64,000 nt of DNA from Nitrospirales bacterium (GTDB lineage: Bacteria; Nitrospirota; Nitrospiria; Nitrospirales; UBA8639): assembly GCA_029261355.1 (NCBI GenBank), contig JAJDBM010000058.1, positions 310,001 to 374,000 of the forward strand, written 5' to 3'. The position numbers and the translations under genes were made by a program. Under the pieces are notes generated by a model. It worked only from the letters and a program-made list of their open reading frames with translations, was not told the origin of the DNA and did no database searches. Positions 9,599 through 19,512 of the stretch are shown piece by piece. Numbering within the stretch: position 1 is the first letter of the stretch; the number at the start of each line of letters is the position of its first letter.

Positions 9599-10528
9599 AT
9601 GGATGTGTTGAGTGATGTGTTGAGTCAGGTACGGCTAAAGGGCAGCATTTTTTTGCACGCAGAATTTCATGCTCCTTGGGGATTGGATATTCCGAAGGAT
9701 CATGTGGCCATTTTACATATCATTACTGCTGGGGTTTGTTGGCTTAAAAAATCTGATCAGGATCGCGCCATCCTCCTTTCTCGTGGCGATTTGGTGCTCT
9801 TCCCACGGGGTGATGCCCATCGCCTATTGCATAGTATTCAAGGGGTTGCGACTCCTGCGGCGAAGATCCTCTCATCCATGACTCCATTGAGCGAGGGGCC
9901 GTTGCAATTTGGAGGGAAGGGGAAGCTGACACGTTTTTTCTGCGGAGCATTTGAATATGATTGGAATGCAGATCACCCGCTCCTTAAGTCCTTACCCGAC
10001 ATGATTCATATCAAGGGTTCAGATTCGCAAGAATTTTCATGGCTCACGAATGCCAGTCACTTACTAGAGGATGAAGCGGTCTTAGGCCGTCCTGGCTCAT
10101 CCGCTATTATGGACCGACTGTCTGAAGTGATTTTCAGTCAGATTCTTCGTGTCTATATTGAAAAAAGTTCGTTGCAGACAGGGTTTCTCGCAGCGCTGAA
10201 AGACGGGGTTTTAATGAAAGTTCTGAAATTGATTCATAGTAAATCGGAGTATAAATGGACCATTGCTGAGTTGGCGAAAGAATGTGGCACCTCGCGGTCA
10301 GGGTTGGCTGATCGATTTAAGCATGCTATAGGTGAAACACCTATCAACTATCTCACTCGTTGGCGTATACAAAAAGCTCAGACCTCCCTCAAAAATTCAC
10401 GAAGTTCAACTGCACAAATTGCCGAGGACGTTGGCTATCAATCCGAGTCTGCTTTTTCTATTGCCTTTAAAAAAATTACTGGAAAAGGGCCGGGCCAGTT
10501 TCGTCGTGAACAGCAAGCAGCCGTATAG
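9599..10528 (+). CDS. AraC family regulator with cupin domain, paralogue of the 5.8-kb gene
   Basis: 309 residues, colinear with the regulator at 5802: same MDVLSD start, same HAPWG-like cupin opening (FHAPWGLDIP), same GDLVLFPRGDAH core and the same C-terminal AraC helix-turn-helix pair (WTIAELAKECGTSRSGLADRFKH and IAEDVGYQSESAFSIAFKKITG). AAAGGAGA precedes the ATG. The sensor halves differ more than the DNA-binding halves, suggesting different ligands. It is divergent from the PEP-CTERM gene and probably controls it, itself, or both. The copies look like an old duplication rather than a recent one. Confidence 0.88.
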   Translation: MDVLSDVLSQVRLKGSIFLHAEFHAPWGLDIPKDHVAILHIITAGVCWLKKSDQDRAILLSRGDLVLFPRGDAHRLLHSIQGVATPAAKILSSMTPLSEGPLQFGGKGKLTRFFCGAFEYDWNADHPLLKSLPDMIHIKGSDSQEFSWLTNASHLLEDEAVLGRPGSSAIMDRLSEVIFSQILRVYIEKSSLQTGFLAALKDGVLMKVLKLIHSKSEYKWTIAELAKECGTSRSGLADRFKHAIGETPINYLTRWRIQKAQTSLKNSRSSTAQIAEDVGYQSESAFSIAFKKITGKGPGQFRREQQAAV

Positions 10529-11140
10529 GTGTTGCGTTCGTTGCTCTCAGATTGTCATGTCTCTTAACTAATGTGATTTGGTGTCCGATCACACATCTCT
10601 GCAGTTAAGAGCTATGAACGTGGCCCATTCCAAAAATCGTCCACCCAATTCATCGCGTTAGTGGCTGTAAATAGGTAGACTAGATCGTAAGCAATTGCTG
10701 GTATCCCTCGCGTATGTGAGTGGTTGGTGTGTTCATGCAGTCGGACAGTTGTTTGAACCTTAATAGACTATGAACCAATAGGGGATGACAGCATTGCATA
10801 TGAGGCCAATTAGCCTATGATTTGCTAGGATCACAAGCCTGTATTTTCTAGGACAATGTATGCCAACATACATCTGGAGATAGATGCCTCAGGTATCATA
10901 TCCCTCGTTTTTCAGTGAAACGAAGGAAATGATTTCCTGGAGAAATTGATTTCTCTCCATAACTAGCTTGGAGAAGCCAATTGTATTTTAGGTGCCACGA
11001 GAGTCCATGAATCGTACATAAGGTAGATCGTGAGAGTCCGTGAGTCTTCCTGAGATCTTCAATGTCTCAATGCGCATAAGGGGATAAATTGATAAGGGTG
11101 TTCCATCAATATCCTTAAAAACGTTGGCGGCTATGCGCCG
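10529..11140. other. 612-base stretch with no supportable gene
   Basis: I see no convincing coding sequence. The one notable item is the inverted repeat ATGTATG-ccaa-CATACAT at 10856-10873, which could be an operator for the downstream envelope operon. A minus-strand frame at 10988-11272 overlaps the next gene's start and has no family features, so it is not called. Confidence 0.4.
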
Positions 11141-12031
11141 ATGTTTCTTGGCTTCATCATCGGTATGAATTGGTATGTGATCATTGCTAGTCAGACTCTG
11201 GCGGTTGCAATGCCAAGTGCACTGGTGCTGAATACTCCAGAGGTAACAAGAGAATGGGGTGATAAGACTCAACCAGCAGACTCAAGTTCCGTAACTTTCT
11301 CCTCATTGAGTGATGTTGTTCTTGATGATGCAACATATGTATTAACATCTCCTTTTCGTATGGATACTACTGATGGGCTAGTACTTGGAGGAATCGCAGC
11401 TGGGATGGGTGGTTTGATGGCAGTTGATGGAGATATCCGAGATTTTTTCCAGAAGAATCGTGGGACGACGAGGGATGATGTCGCGGAGGGATTAGACGTT
11501 GCTGGTTCATCCTATGCTTTTTTTGCCGGACACCTTGGGCTGATCGCTGGCGGTTATTGGTTTAGAGAGCATGAAGCAGGCGATAAACTTTTTCGTGTCG
11601 CCTCAATAAGTCTTGAAGCTCAAGTGTTTACTGAAGCAACGGCAGGGCTTTTTAAAGTAGCGGCAGGCAGGGGGCGACCGAATAAAGGACGTGGTTCGCA
11701 TTCCTATAAGCCATTTCAGGATTTGAGCTTTGATCGTTCCTTTCCATCAAGCCATGCCGCTCGAGCTTTTTCCACTGCAGCGGTCTTTGCAGATCACTAT
11801 CCGCAGCCGATCCCATTCTTAGCCTACTCGGCAGCAAGTCTTGTTGGGCTCTCTCGAATCCTTCTTGATGAACATTTTTCTTCTGATGTTTTTGTTGGTG
11901 CGGCATTAGGCCTTGCCATGGGAAAGTCCCTCAGTTGGTACCATCGAGTTCATAAAGATGGATGGATGGTGTTACCCATGCTGTCTGACCGTGGTCGGGG
12001 AGCAGGACTCACGCTGCGTTACGACTTTTAA
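11141..12031 (+). CDS. PAP2 superfamily phosphatase, exported or membrane-attached
   Basis: 296 residues. An N-terminal hydrophobic signal is followed by a PAP2 domain with all three catalytic motifs: KVAAGRGRP (about 173-181), PSSHA (about 204-208, motif 2 histidine) and SRILLDEHFSSD (about 235-246, nucleophile histidine). The family removes phosphate from lipid phosphates such as undecaprenyl pyrophosphate or phosphatidic acid at the outer face of the membrane. The start is uncertain: 11141 or the ATG at 11165, neither with a clear ribosome site. It is first in a four-gene plus-strand run with an Omp85-type barrel and two lipoproteins. This suggests outer-envelope lipid or glycan handling, but the substrate cannot be read from sequence. 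Confidence 0.85.
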   Translation: MFLGFIIGMNWYVIIASQTLAVAMPSALVLNTPEVTREWGDKTQPADSSSVTFSSLSDVVLDDATYVLTSPFRMDTTDGLVLGGIAAGMGGLMAVDGDIRDFFQKNRGTTRDDVAEGLDVAGSSYAFFAGHLGLIAGGYWFREHEAGDKLFRVASISLEAQVFTEATAGLFKVAAGRGRPNKGRGSHSYKPFQDLSFDRSFPSSHAARAFSTAAVFADHYPQPIPFLAYSAASLVGLSRILLDEHFSSDVFVGAALGLAMGKSLSWYHRVHKDGWMVLPMLSDRGRGAGLTLRYDF

Positions 12032-12142
12032 GGGGTAAGGAGACGCCCAACAAGATTGCGGGGAATTAACGTTTACTTTACTATGATCATGTTCTTGAAT
12101 GTATATTTCGCGAAAAGGTAGACAATATCTCGAGACAAACCG

Positions 12143-13477
12143 ATGAATGCGATGATTATTTTTCTCTTCATACTCATGGTCAGTGTTGGCGGCTGCGCAA
12201 GTACGGGTCCAGAACGATCGCAGTCACAACAGTCTCAATCCACAGCTGTCGTTAAGCAAGATCTGGGTACGGACCTACCTGAAGACATGCGACCGACTGA
12301 TGAAGAAGATAGTTTACTGTACACCATATTGGCAGCTCCAGAATATTTGTGGAAAGGGTTTACCTATCCTATTAAGAAAATGAGCATTTTATATGAAGAG
12401 GTTGATCTACTCGAACGCGTGCTTGATGTTTTTCTCAATGATGCGCGCACGGGTGGTGTTGTTCCGAGGTTTGAATTCGGAGGGGCGCTCGGAGGTGGGA
12501 TTGGTCTCACGGCTTTTCATAATAATCTGTTCAACCAAAAGAAACGGATCCGTGCGTCCTATTTGATTGGGTTTCCTGACAATCACGCCGGAGAGTTTTC
12601 TTATAACGACCCGGCTGTACTTGGATCGCCGTATACGTTGGATTTCAATCTTCTTGGTCTTGATGTTGACCGAGGTCGTTTCTTCCCTGGAGGGAACCGT
12701 GCCCCCAAAGATCGTGATGGTGGTCAAACAAACTTTGAACTTGATGAAATATCTGGCGATGTCACGGTAGGCAGACCCATTGTTGGAGATTTTAGTGGTT
12801 CGTTTTTTAGTCGCATGTTTTACGCAGATGCGAAAGCCGGTAGTGGACGTGATATTCCCGCCATGGTTCCTGGGGTGGGTACGTCACTCACCGCATTTGA
12901 AGTTGGGCCTCAACTGACCTACGACTCTCGGGATAGTCAGTTCCGACCGTCCGACGGTTGGTTCATTGATGCCACATTCACTTATACCAATCAAGTGGAC
13001 GGCAATACATTCGAATATGTTGGTTATACTGCTGAGGTTCAAAGGCTTATTCCCATATTTCGTGGTAATCGCGTCTTGCTGTTGCGAGCCTACCTGGCCA
13101 AGCTTAATTCCCTGAATGACCGGGCAATCCCGTTTTATGAGCTCAATAGATTAGACCGGAATCATGGGTTACGGGGGTATGAACGTGGACGTTGGTCTGA
13201 CGAAGGCGCGCTGTTGTTTAATGCGGAATGGCGTTATCCGGTTTGGGCACAAACAGAAGGGTCTCTCTTTATTGATGCCGGTCAAGTGTTCAATGAATTT
13301 CGAGATTTAGAAACGAGGACGTTTCGACTTTCCGCTGGAGCCGGCTTTCGATTTGTGACAAAAGAGAACTTTGCCTTACGAGTTCAGGTGGCTGGCAGTG
13401 AAGAAGGGATGCAATTGTTACTCAAAGGTGATGTAGAGTTTCAGCGGAAACGAGGAACATTTCTTGGTGGATTGTAA
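12143..13477 (+). CDS. Omp85 (BamA/TamA)-type outer-membrane barrel with lipoprotein signal
   Basis: 444 residues. It opens with a lipoprotein signal (VSVGGCAS), then about 90 linker residues, then a beta-barrel. Omp85 hallmarks are LTYDSRDSQFRPSDGWF (about 272-288) and the loop-6 type motif LRGYERGRW (about 345-353), followed by closing strands. There are no POTRA domains, unlike BamA or TamA, so it is a short barrel-only member. A lipidated N terminus on an Omp85 barrel is uncommon. It lies 111 bases after the PAP2 gene and 28 before the kinase-motif lipoprotein, so probably in one operon. It may export or insert a partner encoded alongside; unproven. Confidence 0.82.
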   Translation: MNAMIIFLFILMVSVGGCASTGPERSQSQQSQSTAVVKQDLGTDLPEDMRPTDEEDSLLYTILAAPEYLWKGFTYPIKKMSILYEEVDLLERVLDVFLNDARTGGVVPRFEFGGALGGGIGLTAFHNNLFNQKKRIRASYLIGFPDNHAGEFSYNDPAVLGSPYTLDFNLLGLDVDRGRFFPGGNRAPKDRDGGQTNFELDEISGDVTVGRPIVGDFSGSFFSRMFYADAKAGSGRDIPAMVPGVGTSLTAFEVGPQLTYDSRDSQFRPSDGWFIDATFTYTNQVDGNTFEYVGYTAEVQRLIPIFRGNRVLLLRAYLAKLNSLNDRAIPFYELNRLDRNHGLRGYERGRWSDEGALLFNAEWRYPVWAQTEGSLFIDAGQVFNEFRDLETRTFRLSAGAGFRFVTKENFALRVQVAGSEEGMQLLLKGDVEFQRKRGTFLGGL

Positions 13478-13505
13478 TGGTTGATCAGCTTTTCTTTATG
13501 TGTGA

Positions 13506-15362
13506 GTGGGAGTGCGTAAACATGTATCGATGCCGGGTAGTCATCAGATGAAGCAATTTGGCGGAATGATCATGCTTTCCCCGTATATTTGGCCGAGGGC
13601 AACTTTGTGGTCCATCCTTTGTCTGTTTCTCTTTTTGGGTGGGTGCTATAACCATGTTGATCTTTCTGGCCCTCTCACCTGGAAAGCTGATGACCGCCGT
13701 CCGATTCCTGAGCCAGAAGAGGAGACCGAGGGCCAGTGGTTCATCTGGGATGGCGCCCACAAGATGATCTTCTATCGTGTTGGTCAGTTTTTTAATTTTG
13801 GGCGATCGTTGAGGACTGTCGGGACCTGGATCGGTCTTGCTGATCCTATTGAAGCTGGAAATGTGAATGCGTTGGACGAAGTGCCCAATTCAACATGGTA
13901 TACAAACCGACATGTTACTTCGCGCTTGTCGCAAGAAGAATTGAGTCGTGGCTCTACGACTGGTCAAAGCCCAGATTCAACAAATGAATGGATCGTGATG
14001 AGCGCAAAAGAGAGCCTGGGGTCTACGCCTGGGTTTGTCATCTGTGACAAACCGAAAGAACAGTGTGATCAGACACAGCATTGGTATTTGATAAAGTTTG
14101 ACTCACTGTCGAATCCAGAAATGACGACGGCCTCGGAAATGATCACTCCTCGTTTCCTTCATGCTGCTGGGTACAACGTCCCAGAACATTATCTTGTGAC
14201 CTTTGATCCAGACAAATTTACCGTTCATCCAACTAAAGCCAAAATCCGTGGAAAGTACCGTCGAAAAAGACTCATGACCAAGGAAGACGTCAATGCCATT
14301 TTAGATCGAGTCCCTCACAGGCCAGATGGAACCATTCGAGCGGTAGCGAGCAAGTATCTTCCCGGAAAGCCGAAAGGGCCATTTCTGTATGAACGAAAAC
14401 GTTCAGATGATTCCAATGATCGCATTCTCCATGAGAATCGACGAGAACTCCGAGGATTGGGAGTCGTCGCAGCATTTTTGAATCACACTGATACAAAAGC
14501 TGCAAATGCCTTAGACATGTATGATTTAGAGAAAAGGTATATCACTCATTATCTTATTGATTTTTCTTCCACTCTAGGGGCAGATAATGCCGATCCACAG
14601 TTGCCTCGCTATGGCAATGAATATTTTCTTGATTTTGGAACGGTCGCACGATCAATGGGGTCTATAGGGGCATATGTCAAACCCTGGGAAATTCCACTCC
14701 ATATGGATTATCCCTCAGTCGGGTACTTCAATGCAGAGTATTTCGATCCTTCGCGCTGGCGGCCAACCTTCCCAAATCCAGCGTTTCTTCACATGACGTT
14801 GCGAGATGCCTATTGGGGTGCAAAGATTGTCACATCATTTACTGACGAAGACATTGAGTCGATCGTTCGTACTGGAGAATACACGGATATTAGAGCGGAG
14901 CAATACGTTGCCAACGTTCTTAAGCAGCGACGAGATAAGATTGGAACATATTACTTTAAACTCATGAATCCGCTAGATCACTTTACCTTGCAGGCAACAC
15001 AATCTGATGCTCAGACGCTGAGTTTTGAAAATTTGGCGGTCACTCATGATTATGCTCCAGCTACGAGGGCGACCTATCGATATACAATACGACGACATGT
15101 GGAATACGGCCATGACGCGGTTATCGTCGAGGAGTCGCACATCAATTCTCCACAAATACCTCTTGATCAATCATTCCTGGAGGCATGGGCTACACGTACA
15201 TCGAGCGCGAACATGTCTGGTGATAACACTTCCATTATTTATACGACGATCCACACGAGTTATGATGATGGAGAAAATTGGACTATCCCTGTCAATGTGT
15301 ACCTTAGGTTTAATCCGTCTGGCCAGAAGTTTGAAGTGATCGGTATTGATCGGGAGACATAA
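13506..15362 (+). CDS. Large lipoprotein with protein-kinase-like catalytic motifs
   Basis: 618 residues; not annotated by any family I can name firmly. A lipoprotein signal ends in LGGCYN (Cys47). The central region reads like an atypical kinase fold: a lysine in YLIKF (Lys197), a glutamate in ASEM (Glu211), then HTDTKAAN (327-334), which matches the HxDxKxxN catalytic loop, and IDFS (351-354) in the DFG position. The order and spacing recall HipA/PI3K-like kinases. The C terminus (about 480-618) is a beta-rich domain. Start is a GTG; internal ATGs at 13530 and 13548 are alternatives. The next gene begins directly after its stop, so they are co-translated. Kinase activity outside the cytoplasm is a hypothesis. 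Confidence 0.75.
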   Translation: MGVRKHVSMPGSHQMKQFGGMIMLSPYIWPRATLWSILCLFLFLGGCYNHVDLSGPLTWKADDRRPIPEPEEETEGQWFIWDGAHKMIFYRVGQFFNFGRSLRTVGTWIGLADPIEAGNVNALDEVPNSTWYTNRHVTSRLSQEELSRGSTTGQSPDSTNEWIVMSAKESLGSTPGFVICDKPKEQCDQTQHWYLIKFDSLSNPEMTTASEMITPRFLHAAGYNVPEHYLVTFDPDKFTVHPTKAKIRGKYRRKRLMTKEDVNAILDRVPHRPDGTIRAVASKYLPGKPKGPFLYERKRSDDSNDRILHENRRELRGLGVVAAFLNHTDTKAANALDMYDLEKRYITHYLIDFSSTLGADNADPQLPRYGNEYFLDFGTVARSMGSIGAYVKPWEIPLHMDYPSVGYFNAEYFDPSRWRPTFPNPAFLHMTLRDAYWGAKIVTSFTDEDIESIVRTGEYTDIRAEQYVANVLKQRRDKIGTYYFKLMNPLDHFTLQATQSDAQTLSFENLAVTHDYAPATRATYRYTIRRHVEYGHDAVIVEESHINSPQIPLDQSFLEAWATRTSSANMSGDNTSIIYTTIHTSYDDGENWTIPVNVYLRFNPSGQKFEVIGIDRET

Positions 15363-15404
15363 GTGATTCGTTTTCAGCATCATCAAAATTGGAGCCTATG
15401 TTTC

Positions 15405-16271
15405 ATGAGAACCGTCACACAATTGATCGTGTATCTTAGTCTCATATGCATCATGGGTCTGTTTGCTGGGTGCGCAGTCCAACAAAAGCCTGTGGTTCAT
15501 GCTGTCGGTTACCAATCGGAGGTGGCTTGTGCCGTGGAAAGTAAAGATTGTCCGTGGGCTCATTTAGAAGAACAAGCTAAGTTTTCTGCACTCGTGAATT
15601 GTCTTTTATCCGGGGCAAATGTTCTTCAGAAAGAGACATCTGGTCAAGATGATGAGGCAATACTTTCTACTGTTGTGCCCACGTCACCAAAGTATGGATA
15701 TGAGTTTCAGATTAGTTCAGGAGGCGGGGAGCAATGCGCGTCACATCAATCCGCCTGTTCAGTTGCGAGTCGGATCGATAACGAAGTGACGAGAGCTGGT
15801 TGTGGAACAGAGACTCTTAAGGAGGAGGTCATCAGGGGTGGCAGGGATAGACAGCATGCGGACCTCCTGACAACGAGTTCGGTTGTGGCTGGCAGACTGG
15901 CGTCTTCGATTGTTTCATTCCAACATCCGGACGGTCTCAATGGTCCGGACCAATACTATACATTCACATTGACAAAAAAGACGGCTGTGGAAATAGCCGT
16001 CGCGGTGAATTCTTCTCAATGGTCTCCTACCAAAGGACATCGGACTCCTTGGCAACCAGGGCTCTTTCTTCTCACCGTCGATGGGGAAAAGCTTGGTGAT
16101 GGGCATGTCTGGCGAGCAGGAGTCACCTATCTACTTCCCACAGAATTAGACCCAGGTCGGTATTATCTCGTTGTCGATAGTGCACAACGGGAATTCTCTC
16201 GTGGGGACGGACGATATCGTTTGTACCTTGGTCTCAACCAAACACATATGGGATCTATTCGTTCGCAGTAG
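15405..16271 (+). CDS. Lipoprotein of unknown function with PPC-like C-terminal domain
   Basis: 288 residues from the ATG at 15405, which has a GGAG upstream and gives a clean lipoprotein signal (LFAGCAVQQ). A GTG at 15363, abutting the previous stop, is the alternative. The middle is Cys- and Ser-rich without a known domain. The last 110 residues (DQYYTFTLTKKTAVEI, then LDPGRYYLVVDSA) look like a pre-peptidase C-terminal (PPC)-type beta-sandwich, common in exported proteins. It is the last gene of the PAP2-barrel-kinase-motif set and probably acts with them at the envelope. No catalytic residues are evident. Confidence 0.7.
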   Translation: MRTVTQLIVYLSLICIMGLFAGCAVQQKPVVHAVGYQSEVACAVESKDCPWAHLEEQAKFSALVNCLLSGANVLQKETSGQDDEAILSTVVPTSPKYGYEFQISSGGGEQCASHQSACSVASRIDNEVTRAGCGTETLKEEVIRGGRDRQHADLLTTSSVVAGRLASSIVSFQHPDGLNGPDQYYTFTLTKKTAVEIAVAVNSSQWSPTKGHRTPWQPGLFLLTVDGEKLGDGHVWRAGVTYLLPTELDPGRYYLVVDSAQREFSRGDGRYRLYLGLNQTHMGSIRSQ

Positions 16272-16473
16272 ATTCTATCGTTCATGAACAGCTAGTTTTA
16301 GACTCTGGGCTACTGCGTAGAAGAGTCGTCATCGTCTTATCTCCTTGATGTTTGCCTGCAAGGCTTTTAGGATGATGAGAAATGATGCTTATATAGGCAG
16401 AATCATCACTGATGCACGATCTAGTAGATTATTGCCATGTTCATAGGTGGTTGGGGATGGAAGAAAAACAGGT

Positions 16474-16911
16474 ATGTTAACCGTCATTGAAAAAGTTATT
16501 TTTCTTCAGCATGTTGATGTATTTTCAGAAGTCTCTACGGAACAAATGGCCTATATTGCAGCGATTGTTGAAGAGATTGATTTCTTGAAGGCCATGGATA
16601 TTTATCGGGAACAGGATCCACCTGATGCCATCTATCTTGTCATCGATGGAAAAGTCCGTCTTCATCGTGACGGAAGTGATATTGCCGTCATTGGGCCACA
16701 GGAAGCATTTGGGACGTGGGCGTTGTTTGACGAAGAACCACGTGTGGCAACAGCCACGACTGTGGAAGATACACGTCTTCTTCGAGTCAGTCGTGAGGAA
16801 TTCATTGACCTTCTCTCCGATCATGTCCAGATCACGCAAGGTGTGCTGAGGGCTCTGACGAAACGCTTGCGGGGGCTCATTGGAGAAATGGGGACAAGGG
16901 CTGCTCGATAA
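16474..16911 (+). CDS. Cyclic-nucleotide-binding-domain protein, no DNA-binding domain
   Basis: 145 residues from the ATG at 16474 (GGAAGA upstream); an in-frame GTG at 16447 is less likely. One cNMP-binding beta-roll fills the protein: YREQDPPDAIYLVIDGKVRLH, then GPQEAFGTWALFDEEPRVATATT, where the phosphate-binding cassette of true cAMP receptors (GELAL...RAAT) appears in altered form. A C-terminal helix follows without a helix-turn-helix, so it is not a transcription factor. It ends 12 bases before the PAS/GAF histidine kinase gene and is probably a small sensory partner for it. Ligand unknown. Confidence 0.8.
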   Translation: MLTVIEKVIFLQHVDVFSEVSTEQMAYIAAIVEEIDFLKAMDIYREQDPPDAIYLVIDGKVRLHRDGSDIAVIGPQEAFGTWALFDEEPRVATATTVEDTRLLRVSREEFIDLLSDHVQITQGVLRALTKRLRGLIGEMGTRAAR

Positions 16912-16923
16912 GGAATTTTTCTC

Positions 16924-19455
16924 ATGGAAACCGAGTCTCATTTCACACAGAGTTCTGTCGATGCTGAAGCATTGTTTCACGCTGTGTTGGATACGGTAGG
17001 TGAAGGAATCATTACGATTGATTCTGCTAGCACCATTATTGTGGTGAACCAGGAGGTTCAAACAATCTGGGGCTATTCGCAAGATGAACTGATTGGGAAG
17101 AACATCGAATGTCTCATGCCAGAGAAGTACCGCGAACAACATGCCGCAGGACTAAAGCGATTTATCGAAACTCGTGTGCCGCATATTATGGGACGTCGGG
17201 TGGAACTAGAAGGTCTCAGAAAGGATGCTTCAGTCTTCCCATTAGAGATTCGGATGGCAGAAACAACAGTTGGTGAACGACTCTTGTTTACGGCAGCGGT
17301 TCGCGACGTGACTGATCGCAAGACTGTCGAAGCAGCGCTCGAGCAGCGAAATGGTATTGGGGACTTGATTTCAAAAATTTCGACGAAATTTATTAATTTA
17401 CCATCAAATGAAATAGATGTAGGTATTGTTGATGCTCTTCGAGCAATTGGGGAGCTAACTGGCGTGGATCGACCATGGGTCGCACTCTTGTCAGAAGACA
17501 AACAGACACTGAAGTTTACCCATGAGTGGTCGGCCGAAGGGATTGCGCTGACGCATAGTGACCTTCAACCGATATCAGTGGATAAGATTCCTTGGGCGAT
17601 GGAACAGTTTCGGCGGATGGAAACTGTGTACATTCCTCGTGTGAAGGATATGCCACGAGAAGCCAAGATTGAAAGAGAAAACCTTGAGGCCTTTGAAGTG
17701 CAATCAGCAATCATGGTACCCATAATTTACCGACGATCCCTCATGGGTATTGTTTCATTTGATTCTGTACGCGCTGAAAAATCATGGACGACGGATGATA
17801 TGTCCCTCCTTCGTATTACTGGCGAGATTTTTGCGAATGCGCTTGAACGTAAGGAGACTGAAGAGGCGATTGAGCGTTTGATGCGCCAGAACGAATTGAT
17901 ATTAGCTTCAGCTGGCGAAGGAATCTATGGCGTGAATTGCCAAGGCATTATGACATTTGCCAATCCTGAGGCGGCCGCTATGATTGGGTGTTCTGTGGAT
18001 GAGTTAGTTGGGAAACGTCAGCATGCCATCTTAAATCATACCCAACTTGACGGGACACCGTACTCACAAGAAGACTGTCCAATTTACAAGTCCTTTCAAG
18101 ATGGTTCCATCAATCGAGTAGAGGATGATATTTTTTGGCGAAAAGATGGAACAAGTTTTCCGGCCTCATTCACGAGCACTCCAATTTGGGAAGACGATAA
18201 GCTTGTTGGCGCAGTTGTCACATTCAAAGATATTACGCAACGAAAACGTGAGCAGCAGGTACTTGAAAATTCCATTTCTTTACTGCGTGCCACTCTCGAT
18301 TCAACAACTGATGGGATCCTTGTTGTTGATCGAGAGGGACGTATTGTGAATTTTAATCAAAAATTCTCTGAGATGTGGGGGCTCTCGTCATCTCTAAAGA
18401 TTTCTCAGAACCACACGGAAGCGATGACGGCTGTCCTCGGTCAGTTACAAGATCCTGAAAAATATTCTCAAAAGTTACTAGATGTGTATGCCGACCCAGA
18501 TGCTGAAAGCTGTGACGAGATAGAGTTTAAGGATGGTCGAATCTTTGAACGATACACGCAGCCTCAAAAGATTGACGGAAAAAGCGTTGGCAGGGTATGG
18601 AGCCTTCGTGATGTGACGGCTCGAAAACGATCAGAGGAAGAGATTCAACTAGCCTACAGCGATTTAGAGCAGAAGGTTAACGAACGAACCAAGGAACTTC
18701 GACAGAAACAAGCCCAACTTGTGCAAGCGGAGAAAATGGCTTCGTTAGGGCAACTCGTAGCAGGTGTTGCCCATGAAATTAATACACCTCTAGGGGCTTT
18801 AAAAAGTAATATCGACATCTTGACTCGCTCATTGCCAAAAATTAAGAGTCAGATTCTTGATCAATCTGTGCCTCAAGCAGTCCCAGAATCGCCTGATCTG
18901 ACCAAACGATTGTCAATTCTTGAGACACTCAATACCCATAATCAAACGGCGATTGATCGTATCGTGATGATCGTCAATAGCCTACGTAAGTTTGCGCGTC
19001 TTGATGAGGCCGAACTTGATGAAGTCAATATTCATGAAGGGTTGGACAATACCCTCATTCTCGTGCAACACGAACTCAAAAATCGAGTCGAAGTCACCAA
19101 AGACTATGAGGATCTTCCCCTAATCAAATGTTATCCCAATCAGCTTAACCAAGTATTCATGAACCTACTGGTCAATGCGAGTCATGCCATCGAAGGGCAA
19201 GGGGAAATCTTCATCTGCACTCATCGTGAGGGTGATTCGGCACTATTCGAAATACGCGACACAGGTAAGGGTATCTCGAAAGAAGATCTGCCCAGGATCT
19301 TCGATCCTGGATTCACGACAAAGGGCGTGGGGGTTGGCACTGGACTGGGACTCTCAATTGTGTACCAAATTGTGCAAGATCACAAGGGGACTATAGAGGT
19401 GGAGAGTGAGTTGGGTCAGGGTACGACATTCCGAATACATCTGCCGATTTCATAA
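16924..19455 (+). CDS. PAS-GAF-PAS-PAS sensor histidine kinase
   Basis: 843 residues, no membrane segment, so cytoplasmic. The order is a FixL-like PAS domain (15-135, with a PAC end RDVTDRK), a GAF domain (about 145-310), two more PAS domains (about 325-440 and 455-580), a coiled coil, a HisKA domain with GVAHEINTPLGAL (phospho-acceptor His617), and a HATPase ending near 843 with NLLVNASHAI and GTGLGLSIV. It should sense a redox or small-molecule cue and pass phosphate to the response regulator encoded 58 bases downstream. The cNMP-binding protein just upstream is probably in the same transcript. Confidence 0.92.
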   Translation: METESHFTQSSVDAEALFHAVLDTVGEGIITIDSASTIIVVNQEVQTIWGYSQDELIGKNIECLMPEKYREQHAAGLKRFIETRVPHIMGRRVELEGLRKDASVFPLEIRMAETTVGERLLFTAAVRDVTDRKTVEAALEQRNGIGDLISKISTKFINLPSNEIDVGIVDALRAIGELTGVDRPWVALLSEDKQTLKFTHEWSAEGIALTHSDLQPISVDKIPWAMEQFRRMETVYIPRVKDMPREAKIERENLEAFEVQSAIMVPIIYRRSLMGIVSFDSVRAEKSWTTDDMSLLRITGEIFANALERKETEEAIERLMRQNELILASAGEGIYGVNCQGIMTFANPEAAAMIGCSVDELVGKRQHAILNHTQLDGTPYSQEDCPIYKSFQDGSINRVEDDIFWRKDGTSFPASFTSTPIWEDDKLVGAVVTFKDITQRKREQQVLENSISLLRATLDSTTDGILVVDREGRIVNFNQKFSEMWGLSSSLKISQNHTEAMTAVLGQLQDPEKYSQKLLDVYADPDAESCDEIEFKDGRIFERYTQPQKIDGKSVGRVWSLRDVTARKRSEEEIQLAYSDLEQKVNERTKELRQKQAQLVQAEKMASLGQLVAGVAHEINTPLGALKSNIDILTRSLPKIKSQILDQSVPQAVPESPDLTKRLSILETLNTHNQTAIDRIVMIVNSLRKFARLDEAELDEVNIHEGLDNTLILVQHELKNRVEVTKDYEDLPLIKCYPNQLNQVFMNLLVNASHAIEGQGEIFICTHREGDSALFEIRDTGKGISKEDLPRIFDPGFTTKGVGVGTGLGLSIVYQIVQDHKGTIEVESELGQGTTFRIHLPIS

Positions 19456-19512
19456 AGGTTATTTTAGAGCAACATTGTATATCGACGACAACATAAGAAA
19501 GAGAGAAGACAT

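Noticed and set aside
10988-11272. Minus-strand frame of 94 codons overlapping the PAP2 gene start
   Set aside because: Overlaps a gene with clear catalytic motifs and has no family resemblance.
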